DNA from: Duganella sp. BuS-21
GTDB lineage: Bacteria > Pseudomonadota > Gammaproteobacteria > Burkholderiales > Burkholderiaceae_D
Assembly: GCA_041874725.1 (NCBI GenBank)
Contig: CP097466.1
Coordinates: 1,054,001 to 1,118,000 of the forward strand
Direction: 5' to 3'
DNA: 64,000 nt
Below are positions 1 through 10,300 of the stretch, piece after piece (position 1 is the stretch's first letter; each line of letters begins with the position of its first letter). The notes beneath the pieces were generated by a model that was given only the letters and a program-made list of their open reading frames with translations, was not told the DNA's origin and did no database searches. The position numbers were made by a program, and so were the translations under genes.

Positions 1-2
1 AC

Positions 3-89
3 GCCTACCGCGCGCGCGAATCGATCATGCAGATGCTGTACGAGACCAATGCCTGGCTGGAGAAATACGTGAAAAACGCAACGGCGTAG
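3..89 (+). CDS. C-terminal tail of a gene cut by the window start, possibly S9-type peptidase
   Basis: Only the last 28 codons and the TAG stop are present. The visible peptide ends with ETNAWLEKYVKNATA. An Asn/Trp-Leu-x-x-Tyr-Val ending preceded by a basic helix resembles the last helix of prolyl-oligopeptidase (S9) or other alpha/beta hydrolases, where a similar WLdrYV ending is common. That is a weak resemblance and the catalytic domain lies outside the window, so the function is a guess. The reading frame itself is secure because it runs open from the edge and is followed by a gene with its own ribosome binding site. Confidence 0.4.
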   Translation, partial: AYRARESIMQMLYETNAWLEKYVKNATA

Positions 90-117
90 AATGGGCTCTT
101 CGACAGGAGAGCCCACC

Positions 118-231
118 ATGAAACTTTTCCACCGCGCACCCGATCCCGTTGTCCCCGTGGACGATCCCGCACCGCCGAACGTGCCGCATCCGGCGCAGGA
201 CGATCCGGTGCCGGACCATCATCCGAGTTAG
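118..231 (+). CDS. small proline/aspartate-rich hypothetical protein (37 aa)
   Basis: A 37-codon frame starts with ATG seven bases after a good ribosome binding site (AGGAGA). The product is rich in Pro, Asp and His: it begins MKLFHRAPDPVV and ends DHHPS. It has no hydrophobic segment and no recognisable domain. Its stop codon overlaps the stop of tamB on the other strand by a few bases, so the two genes are convergent and end-to-end. It follows the upstream + strand gene by 28 bp and may be cotranscribed with it. I do not recognise the family. Support comes from the ribosome binding site and compact placement only. Confidence 0.5.
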   Translation: MKLFHRAPDPVVPVDDPAPPNVPHPAQDDPVPDHHPS

Positions 232-3200
232 TCGAACGCCCAGTTGTAGAGGATGTCGAGCGCGTTGTTGGTGCCGGTCTGGAATTGCAGGGTGATGCGC
301 GGATTGAGCTTGTATTTGAGCTTGACCAGGCTGGTGGCGGTGCCGGCACCCTGTTCGAAACTCAGGTAGGCGCGCGACGAGATGCGCTTGCCGACCGTGA
401 CCACGGTGTTCTGCAAGCCGGTGGCCGCACCGGCGGTCGAGCTGCCGGCCGCCTGTCCCACGCCCAATTCATCGACGCCCAGCGCGTTGGCCAGCTTGCC
501 CTGGCCGGCGCCGCCGAACAGCGCGCCGGCGGCGGTGCCGAGCAAGGCCATGTCGTTGCCGGCCGTGTTCTCGATGCCGTGGCCCAGCACCAGCCAGGCC
601 AGCTTGTCGCTGTCGGAGACGGCCGGCGTCGACACCAGCTTGGCCTGCGGCGCCAGCGCCGTGCCGCGTACTTCCACGCCTGCTTCCACATTGGTCTCGC
701 TGAGCGCCTCGCCTTCGGGACGGCGGCGCACGGCCAGGATGTTCAGGCCCGGATTGTCGTAGGCGCCGGTGAAGTTGATGACGCCGCGTTCGATCGCCAG
801 CTTCTGGCCATAGGCCGCGTAGGTGCCGCTGACCACGCGGATGCTGCCGTTGACGCGCGGCGGTCGGCGGTCGGCGACGCGGATGCGCAGCGTGCCGGCC
901 AGTTCCGCCTCCAGCCCTTTGCCTTTGAGCGTGAAGTTATCGCCGAGGTCCGCCTCGACGTCGATATTCAGCGGCATGCCTTGCGCCGTCTTGACCGGCG
1001 CCTTGCCCTTGCCGACGATGACCACGTCGTCGCTCAGGGTCGGCGTGTCGGCGCCGGCCAGTTCGATGTTGGCGCGGTCGGCGCGGAATTTGCCGTCCAG
1101 CTGGAAGTGCTTGGCGTCGCGCGTCAGGCTGCTGGTGCCGCTGATGACCAGGATGCGGTCGGGGCGCGACAGCATCTCCAGCTTGTCGGCGCTGAGCTTG
1201 AGCTGCATGGTCGCCTCGTTGGCGGCGTAGCGTATCCAGCCATCGGCCTGGGCGCGGCCCTGGGCGCCGTCGAAGGCCAGTTTTTGCAGTTGCAGCTGGT
1301 CGCCGGTCAGGTGGGCTTGCAGCTGGCCGTTACGCAGCTTGATGCCCTGATCCAGCCAGTTGACGCTCAGCTTGTCGCCGCTGATGTCGCCGTTCAGTTG
1401 CGGCGCGCCGATGGTGCCGGTGCCGCCGACGGCCATCTTCAGCGTGCCGTCGATTTCCAGGCCCGGTTGACCAGCCAGCGGCGCCAGCCAGGCCAGGGAG
1501 CCCATGTTGGCGCTGCCGGTGAAGTGGAAGGCGCTGTCGTCGGCCAGGCGGCCGTCGATCAGTTGCGCGCTGCCGTCTAGTTTGGCCTGGCCGGCGCGGC
1601 TGCCGTCGATGTTGAGCTGAACGCGCAGCGTGCCGTCGGTGACGTCGGCGCGGGCGTCGAGCGTGCGCAGGCCGAGCGCCTGCGGCAGGTCGGCGCCGAT
1701 GATGGTGAGGTCGCCCTGTTCGCGGTAGACGTGGACCATGCCGGCCAGCGTGCGGGTGGCCGCTTGCAGGTTCAGGCCCCATTCGGCGCCGATGGTCATG
1801 TTGCTGCGCACGTTGTCGCGCCAGGCTTCGGAGAGCTGGGCGAGGTAGTTGGCCGGCACGCCGGCGGCTTGGCCTTTGCTGCGCCAGGCGGCGCCGGATT
1901 TTTCCAGGTAGTCGATGCGCACGGAGCCCGATGGCAGCTGGATGGTGGCGGCGCCCAGCGCGATCTGCTCGGGCTTGAGCAGGCCGGCGACGCCGCTGTC
2001 GTCGGGCGCCATCAGTTTCAGCGGCGCCGGGGCGGTGAGGGTGAAGGCGAAGCGGCCTTTGTTTTGCAGGGTGTCGATGGCGCCGGTCCAGGTGTCGTTG
2101 GCCCAGCCGCCTTTAACCCGCAGGGCGGCGTCGAAGTCGGGATTGCTGGCGCTGAGCTGGATGATGTGTGCCGAGCGCGTGCCGCTGGTCTGCAGGCGCG
2201 CCTTGTCCAGCGAGATGGACGGCGATACGTAGCGCGTGATCTCGATGTCGCTGACCAGCGGCACGTCGGCCATCACGTCCGATGCTTTGCCGCGCGCCGG
2301 CGTTACGTTCGCCATGGCGATGGTGTTGCCGAGCGTGGCGCCGCCTTTGATGGCGCCGATTTCCTGCTGGCCCGGTGTGCGGATCTTGCTGCCGTCGAGC
2401 GTCATCGCGACGGCGGGGCGGGCGCTGGTGCCGGACAGCGTGCCGCTGGCGCGCAGCATGCCGCCGAACTGCGGTCCGAGTGCGCCCAACTGCGGCGCGT
2501 CGAGCTTCCATTCCAGTTTGTCGAGCGCGCTGCCGAAACTGCCCTTGGCCTGCAGGCTGTTGGTCGCCAGCCGCAGATCGACATCGGCGTTGCTGATGCT
2601 GCCCTTGGCCGCCGTCAGTTTGGCGTAACCGGACAGCGGCGCATTGGCGAAGGTCGACGGCTGCAAGGTCAGGTTCACGCCCGCGCGCCAGTCGGCGGCC
2701 AGGTGGGCGTCGCCGCTGAAGCTGGCGTTGATGGCGCCCGCCTGCGCGGCGCCGAAGCTGGCTGGATTCAGGCGCTGTATGGTGCCGTTCAGTTTCAATT
2801 CCGGCGTGCCCTTGATGACCGCCACATCGCCGGCGGCATGGATCAGGCTATCGCCAGGCCGCTTGGCCGAGGCCAGGGCCAGGCCGCGCGCGTCGGCTTC
2901 AAAGCTGCTGCGCGGCGCTTCCATGCTGCCGGTGACCACGCCGCTGGCGGCGATCGCGCCCAGCAAATCGCCGCTGACGGCGGACAGCTGTTTCGCATCG
3001 ACCTTCCAGCGCAACTGCTCGCCCGCTGCGCCAAAGCTGCCGCTGATGTCGGCGGTGTTCTGCGCCATGGCCAGGTGGGCGTCGACGCCGCTGATGTGGC
3101 GGGCGTCGGCATTCAGCTTGCCATTGCCGGTCAGCGTTTGTCCCATCAACTTGCTGGCCTTGATCTGGAAGCCGGCCGCCACTTGCCATGCCGGCGCCAG

Positions 3201-4709
3201 CGCGCCGTTGGCCTTGATGTCCGCGTTCAGGTCCGCGATCGGGTAGCGCGGGCCGAGCGCGGAGGGATCGAAGTGGTCGAGGGTCAGTTTGGCGCTGAAG
3301 GGCTGCTTGTCTTTCAGGCTGGCCTGGCCGGTGGCGGTGATGCTGCCTTTCTTTGCCAGCAGGCGCGCCTGGTGCAGTTGCAGCATGGCGTCGGCCAGGG
3401 TGGCTTGCAGGTCCAGGCGCAAGCCTTTTTCGGCCAGGGTGGCGTTCAGCGCTTGCTGCTTCGGCGTGCTGGTGACGGCGATGTCGCCGGCGACTGTGGT
3501 TTTGTTGATGCTGGTGTGGATGTTCTTCAGGTCGAAGCGGTCGGTGTGCAGCTTGAAGTTGGCGGCGTCGATGGCGGCGTCCGGGCCGCTGCGCTGGACC
3601 TTGCCGCCGCCGGTGAATTTGCCGGCCGGGCCGAAGTCGAGCAGGACGTTGTCCAGCAGGGCGGCGGTGAGGGTGCCGTCCAGGCGCCCGCTGAAGGTTT
3701 GCAGCGGCAGGCCGTTCTGGTCGAGTGGCGCGGCCTTGCCCTGGTTGAACAGGGCGAACTGGCCGGCGAGTTTTTGCTCTTTGGTGATGGTGGCGGACAG
3801 TTTGAGGTTGAACTTCGCTTGCGGCCAGGCGGCGTCGAAGCTGGCGGGATCGAGATCGCGGCCGGTCAGGTCGATGGCGCGCAGGATGATGGCGTCGAAC
3901 GGCGCCAGCGCCAGCGTGGCTTCGCCGCTGGCGCCATTGGCTGCGCCTTGCGACTTTAGTTTAAGCAGCGCCAGGTCGCCGCCTGCTTGCAGGGCCAGCC
4001 GCGCTGGATTCGGGCCCGCCGCGCCGTAGACCAGCGAGGCCTTGGCTTGCAGCGCAAATGGTTTGACGCCGGCGATGCTGCCTTCCGCCGTAACGTCGCC
4101 GAACGCGGTGTGCGCCGAGACTTGTCGCAGCTGCCATGCGCTGCGATCGCCGTCAAGCTGGAAGCGCAGGCGTTCGATCACCGTGCTGCTTACTTTGCCG
4201 CCGGCGTCGGCTCCGGTGAGCGTCAGCTTGTCCAGCCGTCCGTCGGCGATGCTGAGCCTAATCGGCGAGGCCAGCGACTCCGGCATCTTCGCCGGCTCCG
4301 ACGGCCCGATACTCTGCACCAGCAGGCTGCGTGCATGCAGCTCGCTGATGGTCAGCCCTTCGGAAAAATACTGCAGCGGCGACCAGTTGATGTCGATCTG
4401 CTCCGCCGTCACCACGCTGTCCTTGCTGCGGTAGACCAGCTTATCGATGTGCATGCGGTGATACAGCGAGCCGCTCACGCCGCTGACGGCAATCTGTCCG
4501 CCGCTGGCGGCGGCCACCCGCTGCACCAACTGCTGCAAAGTGGACTCGCGGCCCAGCAGCCAGAATGCGCCGAACAGCAGCAACGCCACGGCGGCCAGGC
4601 CGATCGCCACGCGGCGCGGCCAACGGCGGCGTGCCGGCGGCGGCTTACCGGCTTCGGCTTCGGCTTCGGCTTCGGCTTCGGCTTGTGGAGTGTGGTCTTG
4701 GTCAGCCAT
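228..4709 (-). CDS. tamB: translocation and assembly module inner-membrane subunit TamB
   Basis: TamB-type AsmA-like protein of 1493 aa, in the normal size range for a large TamB. The N-terminus is cytoplasmic, with an unusual Glu-Ala repeat near residues 10-20. A single membrane anchor follows at about residues 33-53 (RVAIGLAAVALLLFGAFWLL), then a very long periplasmic beta-rich region. The C-terminal 300-350 residues form the TamB/DUF490 domain and end in DILYNWAFD. TamB spans the periplasm and works with the Omp85 protein TamA in outer-membrane protein insertion and, in related proteins, phospholipid transport. Its ATG overlaps the tamA stop by one base (TGATG), so translation is probably coupled. 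Family identity is secure; the substrate is not visible. Confidence 0.95.
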   Translation of the reverse strand: MADQDHTPQAEAEAEAEAEAGKPPPARRRWPRRVAIGLAAVALLLFGAFWLLGRESTLQQLVQRVAAASGGQIAVSGVSGSLYHRMHIDKLVYRSKDSVVTAEQIDINWSPLQYFSEGLTISELHARSLLVQSIGPSEPAKMPESLASPIRLSIADGRLDKLTLTGADAGGKVSSTVIERLRFQLDGDRSAWQLRQVSAHTAFGDVTAEGSIAGVKPFALQAKASLVYGAAGPNPARLALQAGGDLALLKLKSQGAANGASGEATLALAPFDAIILRAIDLTGRDLDPASFDAAWPQAKFNLKLSATITKEQKLAGQFALFNQGKAAPLDQNGLPLQTFSGRLDGTLTAALLDNVLLDFGPAGKFTGGGKVQRSGPDAAIDAANFKLHTDRFDLKNIHTSINKTTVAGDIAVTSTPKQQALNATLAEKGLRLDLQATLADAMLQLHQARLLAKKGSITATGQASLKDKQPFSAKLTLDHFDPSALGPRYPIADLNADIKANGALAPAWQVAAGFQIKASKLMGQTLTGNGKLNADARHISGVDAHLAMAQNTADISGSFGAAGEQLRWKVDAKQLSAVSGDLLGAIAASGVVTGSMEAPRSSFEADARGLALASAKRPGDSLIHAAGDVAVIKGTPELKLNGTIQRLNPASFGAAQAGAINASFSGDAHLAADWRAGVNLTLQPSTFANAPLSGYAKLTAAKGSISNADVDLRLATNSLQAKGSFGSALDKLEWKLDAPQLGALGPQFGGMLRASGTLSGTSARPAVAMTLDGSKIRTPGQQEIGAIKGGATLGNTIAMANVTPARGKASDVMADVPLVSDIEITRYVSPSISLDKARLQTSGTRSAHIIQLSASNPDFDAALRVKGGWANDTWTGAIDTLQNKGRFAFTLTAPAPLKLMAPDDSGVAGLLKPEQIALGAATIQLPSGSVRIDYLEKSGAAWRSKGQAAGVPANYLAQLSEAWRDNVRSNMTIGAEWGLNLQAATRTLAGMVHVYREQGDLTIIGADLPQALGLRTLDARADVTDGTLRVQLNIDGSRAGQAKLDGSAQLIDGRLADDSAFHFTGSANMGSLAWLAPLAGQPGLEIDGTLKMAVGGTGTIGAPQLNGDISGDKLSVNWLDQGIKLRNGQLQAHLTGDQLQLQKLAFDGAQGRAQADGWIRYAANEATMQLKLSADKLEMLSRPDRILVISGTSSLTRDAKHFQLDGKFRADRANIELAGADTPTLSDDVVIVGKGKAPVKTAQGMPLNIDVEADLGDNFTLKGKGLEAELAGTLRIRVADRRPPRVNGSIRVVSGTYAAYGQKLAIERGVINFTGAYDNPGLNILAVRRRPEGEALSETNVEAGVEVRGTALAPQAKLVSTPAVSDSDKLAWLVLGHGIENTAGNDMALLGTAAGALFGGAGQGKLANALGVDELGVGQAAGSSTAGAATGLQNTVVTVGKRISSRAYLSFEQGAGTATSLVKLKYKLNPRITLQFQTGTNNALDILYNWAFD
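4651..4684. repeat. in-frame GCTTCG hexanucleotide tandem repeat in tamB
   Basis: Five exact copies of GCTTCG followed by a partial sixth. On the coding strand they encode alternating Glu and Ala in the cytoplasmic N-terminus of TamB. Because the unit is six bases, slippage would change tail length by two residues and would not shift the frame. Confidence 0.9.
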
Positions 4710-6562
4710 CAGAAAGTGAATCCCAGCGAGAAGTGCAAACGATATTTACGGACCGCGTGTCCATACGCCGCATCGACGTTGATCGGCCCCACAGGACTCT
4801 TCCAGCGCGCGCCGATGCCGTAGCCCGATTTCGGGTGCAGGGCGCTGAAACTGTCGCCGGCATTGCCCGCGTCGTAGAAAACCGCCGCGCCATACTGCGG
4901 CTTGAACCAATACTGATATTCGGCGCTGGCCGTGGCCAGGTAGCGGCCACCGGTGATGGCGCCGTCGACCGGCACCCCCAGCTCCTGATACGCATAGCCG
5001 CGCACCGACTGGTCGCCGCCGGCGCGGAACAGGTACACGGCCGGCACGCCGTTTTTTTCGCGCGAGGCCAGCGCACCGGCCTCGCCACGGAAGATCGCGT
5101 TGGAACTCACGCCCAATGGCAGGTAGGCCACGCCGCGCAGATAGCCGCGCACGAAGGCCTCGTCGGTCAGGATCGGCAGCAGCGCGCCGCCCAGTTGCGC
5201 ATTCAATGCGTAGCCCTTGGTCGGGAACAGCAGGTTATCCAGCTTGCGCCAGGTGACGCCGTAGGTCAGCGGTAAACTCGTGCTCCGGCTGGACGGGATG
5301 CCGCCCACGGACTTGGACTCGGTCAGCAGCTCCAGGCTGATATTGCGCTCCTGGAGCGGCGTGCCCCACGCGCGCTTGGCGGCGACGCTGGTGACGGCGG
5401 TGACTTCGCCGGAAATGTCGCTGCGCTCGAAGGACGCACCGATGCTGTCGTTGTAGCCTTCCGGCGTTACCGGGAAATAGAAGCTGCCGGTGGCGGTCTG
5501 CTTTTTGGTCTCCAGCGTCAGCGCGCTTTTCAGGCGCAGGCCGAACACCGACAGGTCGTCATAGGTCAGCGAGGCGCGGTTGCCGGTATTGGTCGAATAA
5601 CCGACACCGGCGCTGACGTTCTTGCGCTTGTTCTCCACCACGCGCACCAGCAGCGGCAACGGCGCCATGGCGGTGGCCGCGTTCTGCTCCGGCGTCATGC
5701 CGGCGGCTTCCAGCTGCTCGTTGAGGATGGCGCTCATGTCGGCGCTTACGTCCACGCTGGCGAAGTAGCCGGTGTCCTGCAGGCGCGATTGATACGATTG
5801 CAGCGCCGCCTCGCTGTAGTCGTCGCCAGGATCGATTTCATTCAGATTGCGCACCACCGATGCCGGATAGCGTTGCAGGCCCTCGATGCGCAGCTCGCCG
5901 AAGCGCATCTCCGGGCCGCTGTCGATCACCACCCGCAGCAGGGCAATGTGCGATTCCGGGTCCACCGTGGCCTGGCTTTCCACCAGCTGCGCGCGCGGAT
6001 AGCGGGTCTGCACCACCGAGCGCAGGATGCCGCGCTTGGCGCTTTCCCAGGCGTCCTGGCGGAACACCGCGCCTTTTTTCAGCGGCCATCCGGCCTTCAG
6101 CGCATTCACGTCGAACTGCTGGTCGGGCGGCTGCCCGGGATGGGCGGCAAAGCCCTGCAACTGCAGATCGACTTCGCCCACCCGCACCGGTTCACCCGGC
6201 GTGACCTTGATGTTGACCAGCGGCGTGCCGGTCTCGCGGTCCAGCTGCGCGCTCACCAGCGGCGAATAATAGCCGTCGGTCGCCACCAGCGTGCGGATCT
6301 GTTCGGGCGCCACCCGCACCAGCCGTTGCAGCTGTTCGCGGTCGATGCGGTCGTTGCCGCGAAAGCGCACCACGTCCAGGTTTTTCTCCAGCAGTTCGCG
6401 GACGTCGCCGGGCGCGTCGATGCGGACCTCGTACTTGAAGCCATCGGCCGCCTGCGCCGCCATCGCCAGTACGGCCGCGCCGAGGCAGGCCGACCCTTTT
6501 GTCACAACTTGTGCCAAAATTCGTGATCCTGCCCGTTTTTTTGCTGGTGATGCCGGTAACAT
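4709..6562 (-). CDS. tamA: translocation and assembly module outer-membrane subunit TamA (Omp85 family)
   Basis: Omp85/BamA-superfamily outer-membrane protein. From the chosen start it has a basic n-region and a signal-like segment ending AAQAADG. POTRA-type periplasmic repeats follow (FKYEVRIDAPGDVRELLEKNL...), then a 16-strand barrel region with the typical FRAGGDQSVRGYAYQELG element and a terminal Phe (HFSLGFTF). With TamB it forms the TAM complex. An ATG at 6604 is also in frame, but the start at 6562 has a GGAG motif five bases upstream and the upstream one has none, so 6562 is preferred (617 aa). The stop overlaps the tamB start by one base. Transcription is divergent from queC. Confidence 0.93.
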   Translation of the reverse strand: MLPASPAKKRAGSRILAQVVTKGSACLGAAVLAMAAQAADGFKYEVRIDAPGDVRELLEKNLDVVRFRGNDRIDREQLQRLVRVAPEQIRTLVATDGYYSPLVSAQLDRETGTPLVNIKVTPGEPVRVGEVDLQLQGFAAHPGQPPDQQFDVNALKAGWPLKKGAVFRQDAWESAKRGILRSVVQTRYPRAQLVESQATVDPESHIALLRVVIDSGPEMRFGELRIEGLQRYPASVVRNLNEIDPGDDYSEAALQSYQSRLQDTGYFASVDVSADMSAILNEQLEAAGMTPEQNAATAMAPLPLLVRVVENKRKNVSAGVGYSTNTGNRASLTYDDLSVFGLRLKSALTLETKKQTATGSFYFPVTPEGYNDSIGASFERSDISGEVTAVTSVAAKRAWGTPLQERNISLELLTESKSVGGIPSSRSTSLPLTYGVTWRKLDNLLFPTKGYALNAQLGGALLPILTDEAFVRGYLRGVAYLPLGVSSNAIFRGEAGALASREKNGVPAVYLFRAGGDQSVRGYAYQELGVPVDGAITGGRYLATASAEYQYWFKPQYGAAVFYDAGNAGDSFSALHPKSGYGIGARWKSPVGPINVDAAYGHAVRKYRLHFSLGFTF

Positions 6563-6576
6563 GAGACTCCATAAGG

Positions 6577-6598
6577 TGTACGCTGAATGTACGCTAAT
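6577..6598. promoter_or_regulatory. 11-bp direct repeat in the tamA/queC divergent region
   Basis: TGTACGCT occurs twice, at 6577-6584 and 6588-6595, separated by GAA, giving an 11-base period (one helical turn). It lies in the roughly 100-bp gap between the preferred tamA start and queC. An AT-rich -10-like stretch (TAATAAT) follows nearer queC. A helically phased direct repeat in a divergent promoter could bind a regulator. This is inferred from position and spacing only. Confidence 0.3.
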
Positions 6599-6663
6599 GC
6601 GCATGTTACCGGATTGCTCAGAAAGATGGCGTACTAATAATATTGCTTCATCTGGAAAGAACT

Positions 6664-7371
6664 ATGCTGCCTACCGATTCCGCCCTGGTCCTGTTTAGCG
6701 GAGGCCAGGACTCCACCACTTGCCTGGCCTGGGCGCTGAAACATTACGCGCGCGTCGAAACCATCGGCTTCGATTACGGCCAGCGCCACGCCGTCGAACT
6801 GAGCGTGCGCCCGGCGCTGCTGGAGAACCTGCGCGGCCAGTCGGCCGAGTGGAACGCCAAGCTGGGCGAAGACCACATGATCGACCTGTCGCTGATCTCG
6901 GCCATTTCGCACACCGCCATGACCCACGACATCGCCATCGAAACCCAGGCCAACGGCCTGCCCAACACCTTCGTCCCCGGCCGCAACCTGCTGTTCATGA
7001 CGGTGGCCGCCACGGTCGCGTATCGCCGCGGCCTGACGGTGCTGGTGGGCGGCATGTGCGAGACCGATTTCTCCGGCTATCCGGACTGCCGCGACGACAC
7101 CATGAAGGCGCTGCAGGTGGCGCTCAACCTCGGCATGGACACGCGCCTCAAACTGGAAACGCCGCTGATGTGGCGCGATAAAAAACAGACCTGGGAACTG
7201 GCCATGGAACTGGGCGGCCAGCGCCTGGTGGACCTGATCCGCGACGGCACCCACACCTGCTACCTGGGCGAGCGCGGCACGCTGCACGATTGGGGCTACG
7301 GCTGCGGCACCTGTCCGGCGTGCGCCTTGCGCGCCCGGGGCTACCAGCAGTTCGTCGGCGCCGAGGTGTAG
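6664..7371 (+). CDS. queC: 7-cyano-7-deazaguanine synthase QueC
   Basis: ATP-dependent enzyme that converts 7-carboxy-7-deazaguanine to preQ0, on the path to queuosine in tRNA. It is 235 aa, the usual length. The P-loop SGGQDS lies at residues 12-17 ([13 protein letters not shown]). The zinc cluster cysteines are visible at residues 199, 214, 217 and 220 ([10 protein letters not shown]). The ATG at 6664 follows a GGAAAG ribosome binding site; an in-frame ATG at 6643 lacks one. The next gene starts directly after the stop, so the two are probably cotranscribed. No other queuosine gene is in the window and no preQ1 riboswitch was recognised upstream. Confidence 0.95.
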   Translation: MLPTDSALVLFSGGQDSTTCLAWALKHYARVETIGFDYGQRHAVELSVRPALLENLRGQSAEWNAKLGEDHMIDLSLISAISHTAMTHDIAIETQANGLPNTFVPGRNLLFMTVAATVAYRRGLTVLVGGMCETDFSGYPDCRDDTMKALQVALNLGMDTRLKLETPLMWRDKKQTWELAMELGGQRLVDLIRDGTHTCYLGERGTLHDWGYGCGTCPACALRARGYQQFVGAEV

Positions 7372-10300
7372 ATGCCCTCCGACATCCAGCTACGGCTGCG
7401 CCGCCTGCTGCAGGACTTGCTCTCACCGGGCGTCCTGCCGGCACTGGTGCTCAGCGGCTGCCTGGGTGTGACGGCGGTGTTGTGGCACAGCGCCGACGAT
7501 GACGCCGAGCAGGATGCGCAGGCCGATTTCGACGGCCGCGTGCGCGAACTGGTCAACAATCTCGACCAGCGCATGCAAACCTATGTGCAGGTGCTGTACG
7601 GCGTGCAGGGGCTGTTCGCCAGCTCCCAGTGGGTGGACCGCGACGAATTCCAGACCTACCTCGCCGGCCAGGACCTGAACCGCCATTTCCCCGGGGTGCA
7701 CGGGGTCGGCTACATGCAACTGGTGGGGGCGCACCAGGTCGAGGCGCATCAGGCCATCGTGCGGCGCGGCGGCCATCCCGACTACCGCGTGTTCCCGCCG
7801 GGCCAGCGCGACTGGTACTCGCCCATCATCTACCTCGAACCGTTCAACGACAACAACCGCCTGGCGTTCGGCTTCGATCCCGCTTCGGAGGGGCGCCGGC
7901 GCGCCGCGCTGGAACAGGCGCGCGACTCCGGCCTGCCGGCCATGAGCGCCAGCATCAAGCTGGTGCAGGAAATCGCCGGCACGCCGGAGCAGGCCGGTTT
8001 CCTGATCGTGCTGCCGGTGTACAACCATCCGCAGCCGATCGCCATGCTGGCGCAGCGCCGCGCCGCCATCAACGGCTGGGTGTACGCGCCGTTCCGCGTC
8101 GGCGACCTGATGGCGGGACTGGGTGGGCCGCGCGCGGCCGCGCTGGACGTGGAGATCTACGACGGCGACGCCGTGGCGCCGGAGGCGCTGATGTACGACA
8201 GCGCGCCGCAGGCGAATCTCGGCGACGGCCTGCGCTCCACGCGCCAGCAGATCAGCATCGCCAGCCACCGCTGGACGCTGCGCATATCCATGCTGCCGGC
8301 ACCGTCCGTGCGCAGCGACAAGGCGCAGCAGATCGCCGGCTTCGGCGCGGCGCTCAGCGTGCTGCTGGCCGGGCTGACCTGGCTGCTGGCGCGCGGCCGC
8401 CGGCAGGCGCGGCAAGGGCAGCAGCGCAGCCACGTGCTGGCCGAAGAACTGAAGGAAGGCCAGCACGCGCTGATGGTGCTGGCCGACAGCGCGCAGCGCA
8501 GCCAGGCGATGTTGCGCAGCATCCTGGACTCCACCGTCGACGGCGTCCTGGTCGACGACCTGAAAGGCGCGGTGCTCAACTCCAACCGCCGTTTCCGCGA
8601 GCTGTGGAACGTGCCCGAGCAGCTGGACTGGCAGGGCGACGGCGCCGTGCTGATGCGCCATATGTGCGCGCAGCTGCGCCATCCCGAATGCGGCCTGCGG
8701 CTGGACGCGCCGGCGCAGCTGGTGCTGCCCGGCGTGCAGCGCGGCGCGGCGCTGGAGGAGGAGCACGAGGTGCTGCAACTGAAGGACGGCCGCGTGATCG
8801 AGAAGCACACCCGCGCGCTGCAGATGGGCAGCGCGCCGGCGCGGCTCTGGTCCTTCCGCGACATCACCGAGCGCACCAGCATCGAACAGCGCGAGCAGGC
8901 GCGCCGCCACGTGCTGGAGCTGCTGGCCACCGGCGCGCCGCTGCAAACCATCCTGGAGAGCGTGGTGCTGAGTGTGGAAGCGGCCAACGAGGACATGTTG
9001 TGCAGCATCCTGCTGCTCGATGACAGCGGCGAGCATCTGCTGGTGGGAGCGGCGCCCAGCCTGCCGGTCTTCTTCAACGCCGCCTTGCACGGCAAGCCGA
9101 TCCGCAGCGGGCTGGGCGCCTGCGGCCAGGCCATCCTCACGCGCAGCCGCGTGATCGTGGAGGATATCCGCAGCGCGCCGTCGTGGGCCGAATACCGCGA
9201 CCTGGCCCTGCAGGCCGGGCTGAGGTCGTGCTGGTCCGATCCCATCATCAGCACCAACGGCGCGGTGCTCGGCACTTTCGCCATCTACCACCGCGACGCG
9301 CGCCTGCCCAGCATGGCCAACATCGCCCTGATCGAACAGGGCGCGCGGGTGGCCGGCATCGCCATCGAGCAGGCGCAGGCGGCGGTGGCGCTGCGCGCCG
9401 GCGAAGCGCGCTTCCGCAGCCTGTACGACCACGCGCCGGTGGCGCTGTGGGAGCAGGACTGGTCGGCGGTGCGCAACGCGCTGGCGGAATTCGAAAGCTC
9501 CGGCATCGACGACCTGGAAGCCTATCTGCAGGCCAATCCCAGCCAGCTGCGGCGGCTGGCGTCGCTGGTGCGCATCCTCGACGTCAACGCCGCCGCGCTG
9601 GAGCAGGTGGCGGCGCCGCCCGGCCGCAAGGACTTGACCGAGCTGACGCTGGCACAGAACTTCGACGCCGCCGCCATGCCGAACTTCGCCCAGGCCGTGA
9701 CGGCGCTGGCGCAGGGGCGCCACTTCTTCGCCTGCGAAGGCAGCTTCGAGCGGCTCGACGGCGTGGCCCGCCTGAACGAACTGACCCTGCTGGTGATGCC
9801 GGGCCATACCCACAGTCTCGACTTCGTGATCGTCTCGACGCTCGACATCACCGAACGGCGCCGCATGGACGACGAGCTGCGCGTGCTGGCCACCACGGAC
9901 TTCCTGACCGGCTTGCCGAACCGGCGCGAATTCATGCGCCGCCTGTACGAAGAGCAGGGGCGGCTGCAGCGCGACATCGGCGCCGGCGCGGCGGTGTTGC
10001 TGCTCGACATAGACCACTTCAAGCGCATCAACGACGAGCACGGCCACGCGGCCGGCGACGCCGTGCTGCGCCAGCTGGCCGAGCTGATGCGCGAAGGCCA
10101 GCGCAAGATCGACATGCTGGGCCGCATAGGCGGCGAAGAGTTTGCGGTGTTGTTGCCGGGGACAGAACTGGATGCGGCGGCGGTGTTTGCCGAGCGCCTG
10201 CGGCTGAAGGTGGAGCAGACGCCGATGCTGCTCGATGACGGCCGGCCGCTGGCGATTACGGTCAGCATCGGCATCGCGGCGATGGGCGGCAAGACGCCCG

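Noticed and set aside
6563..6604. Upstream ATG of tamA at 6604
   Set aside because: It lacks a ribosome binding site, whereas the ATG at 6562 has GGAG at proper spacing and gives a better signal-like N-terminus.
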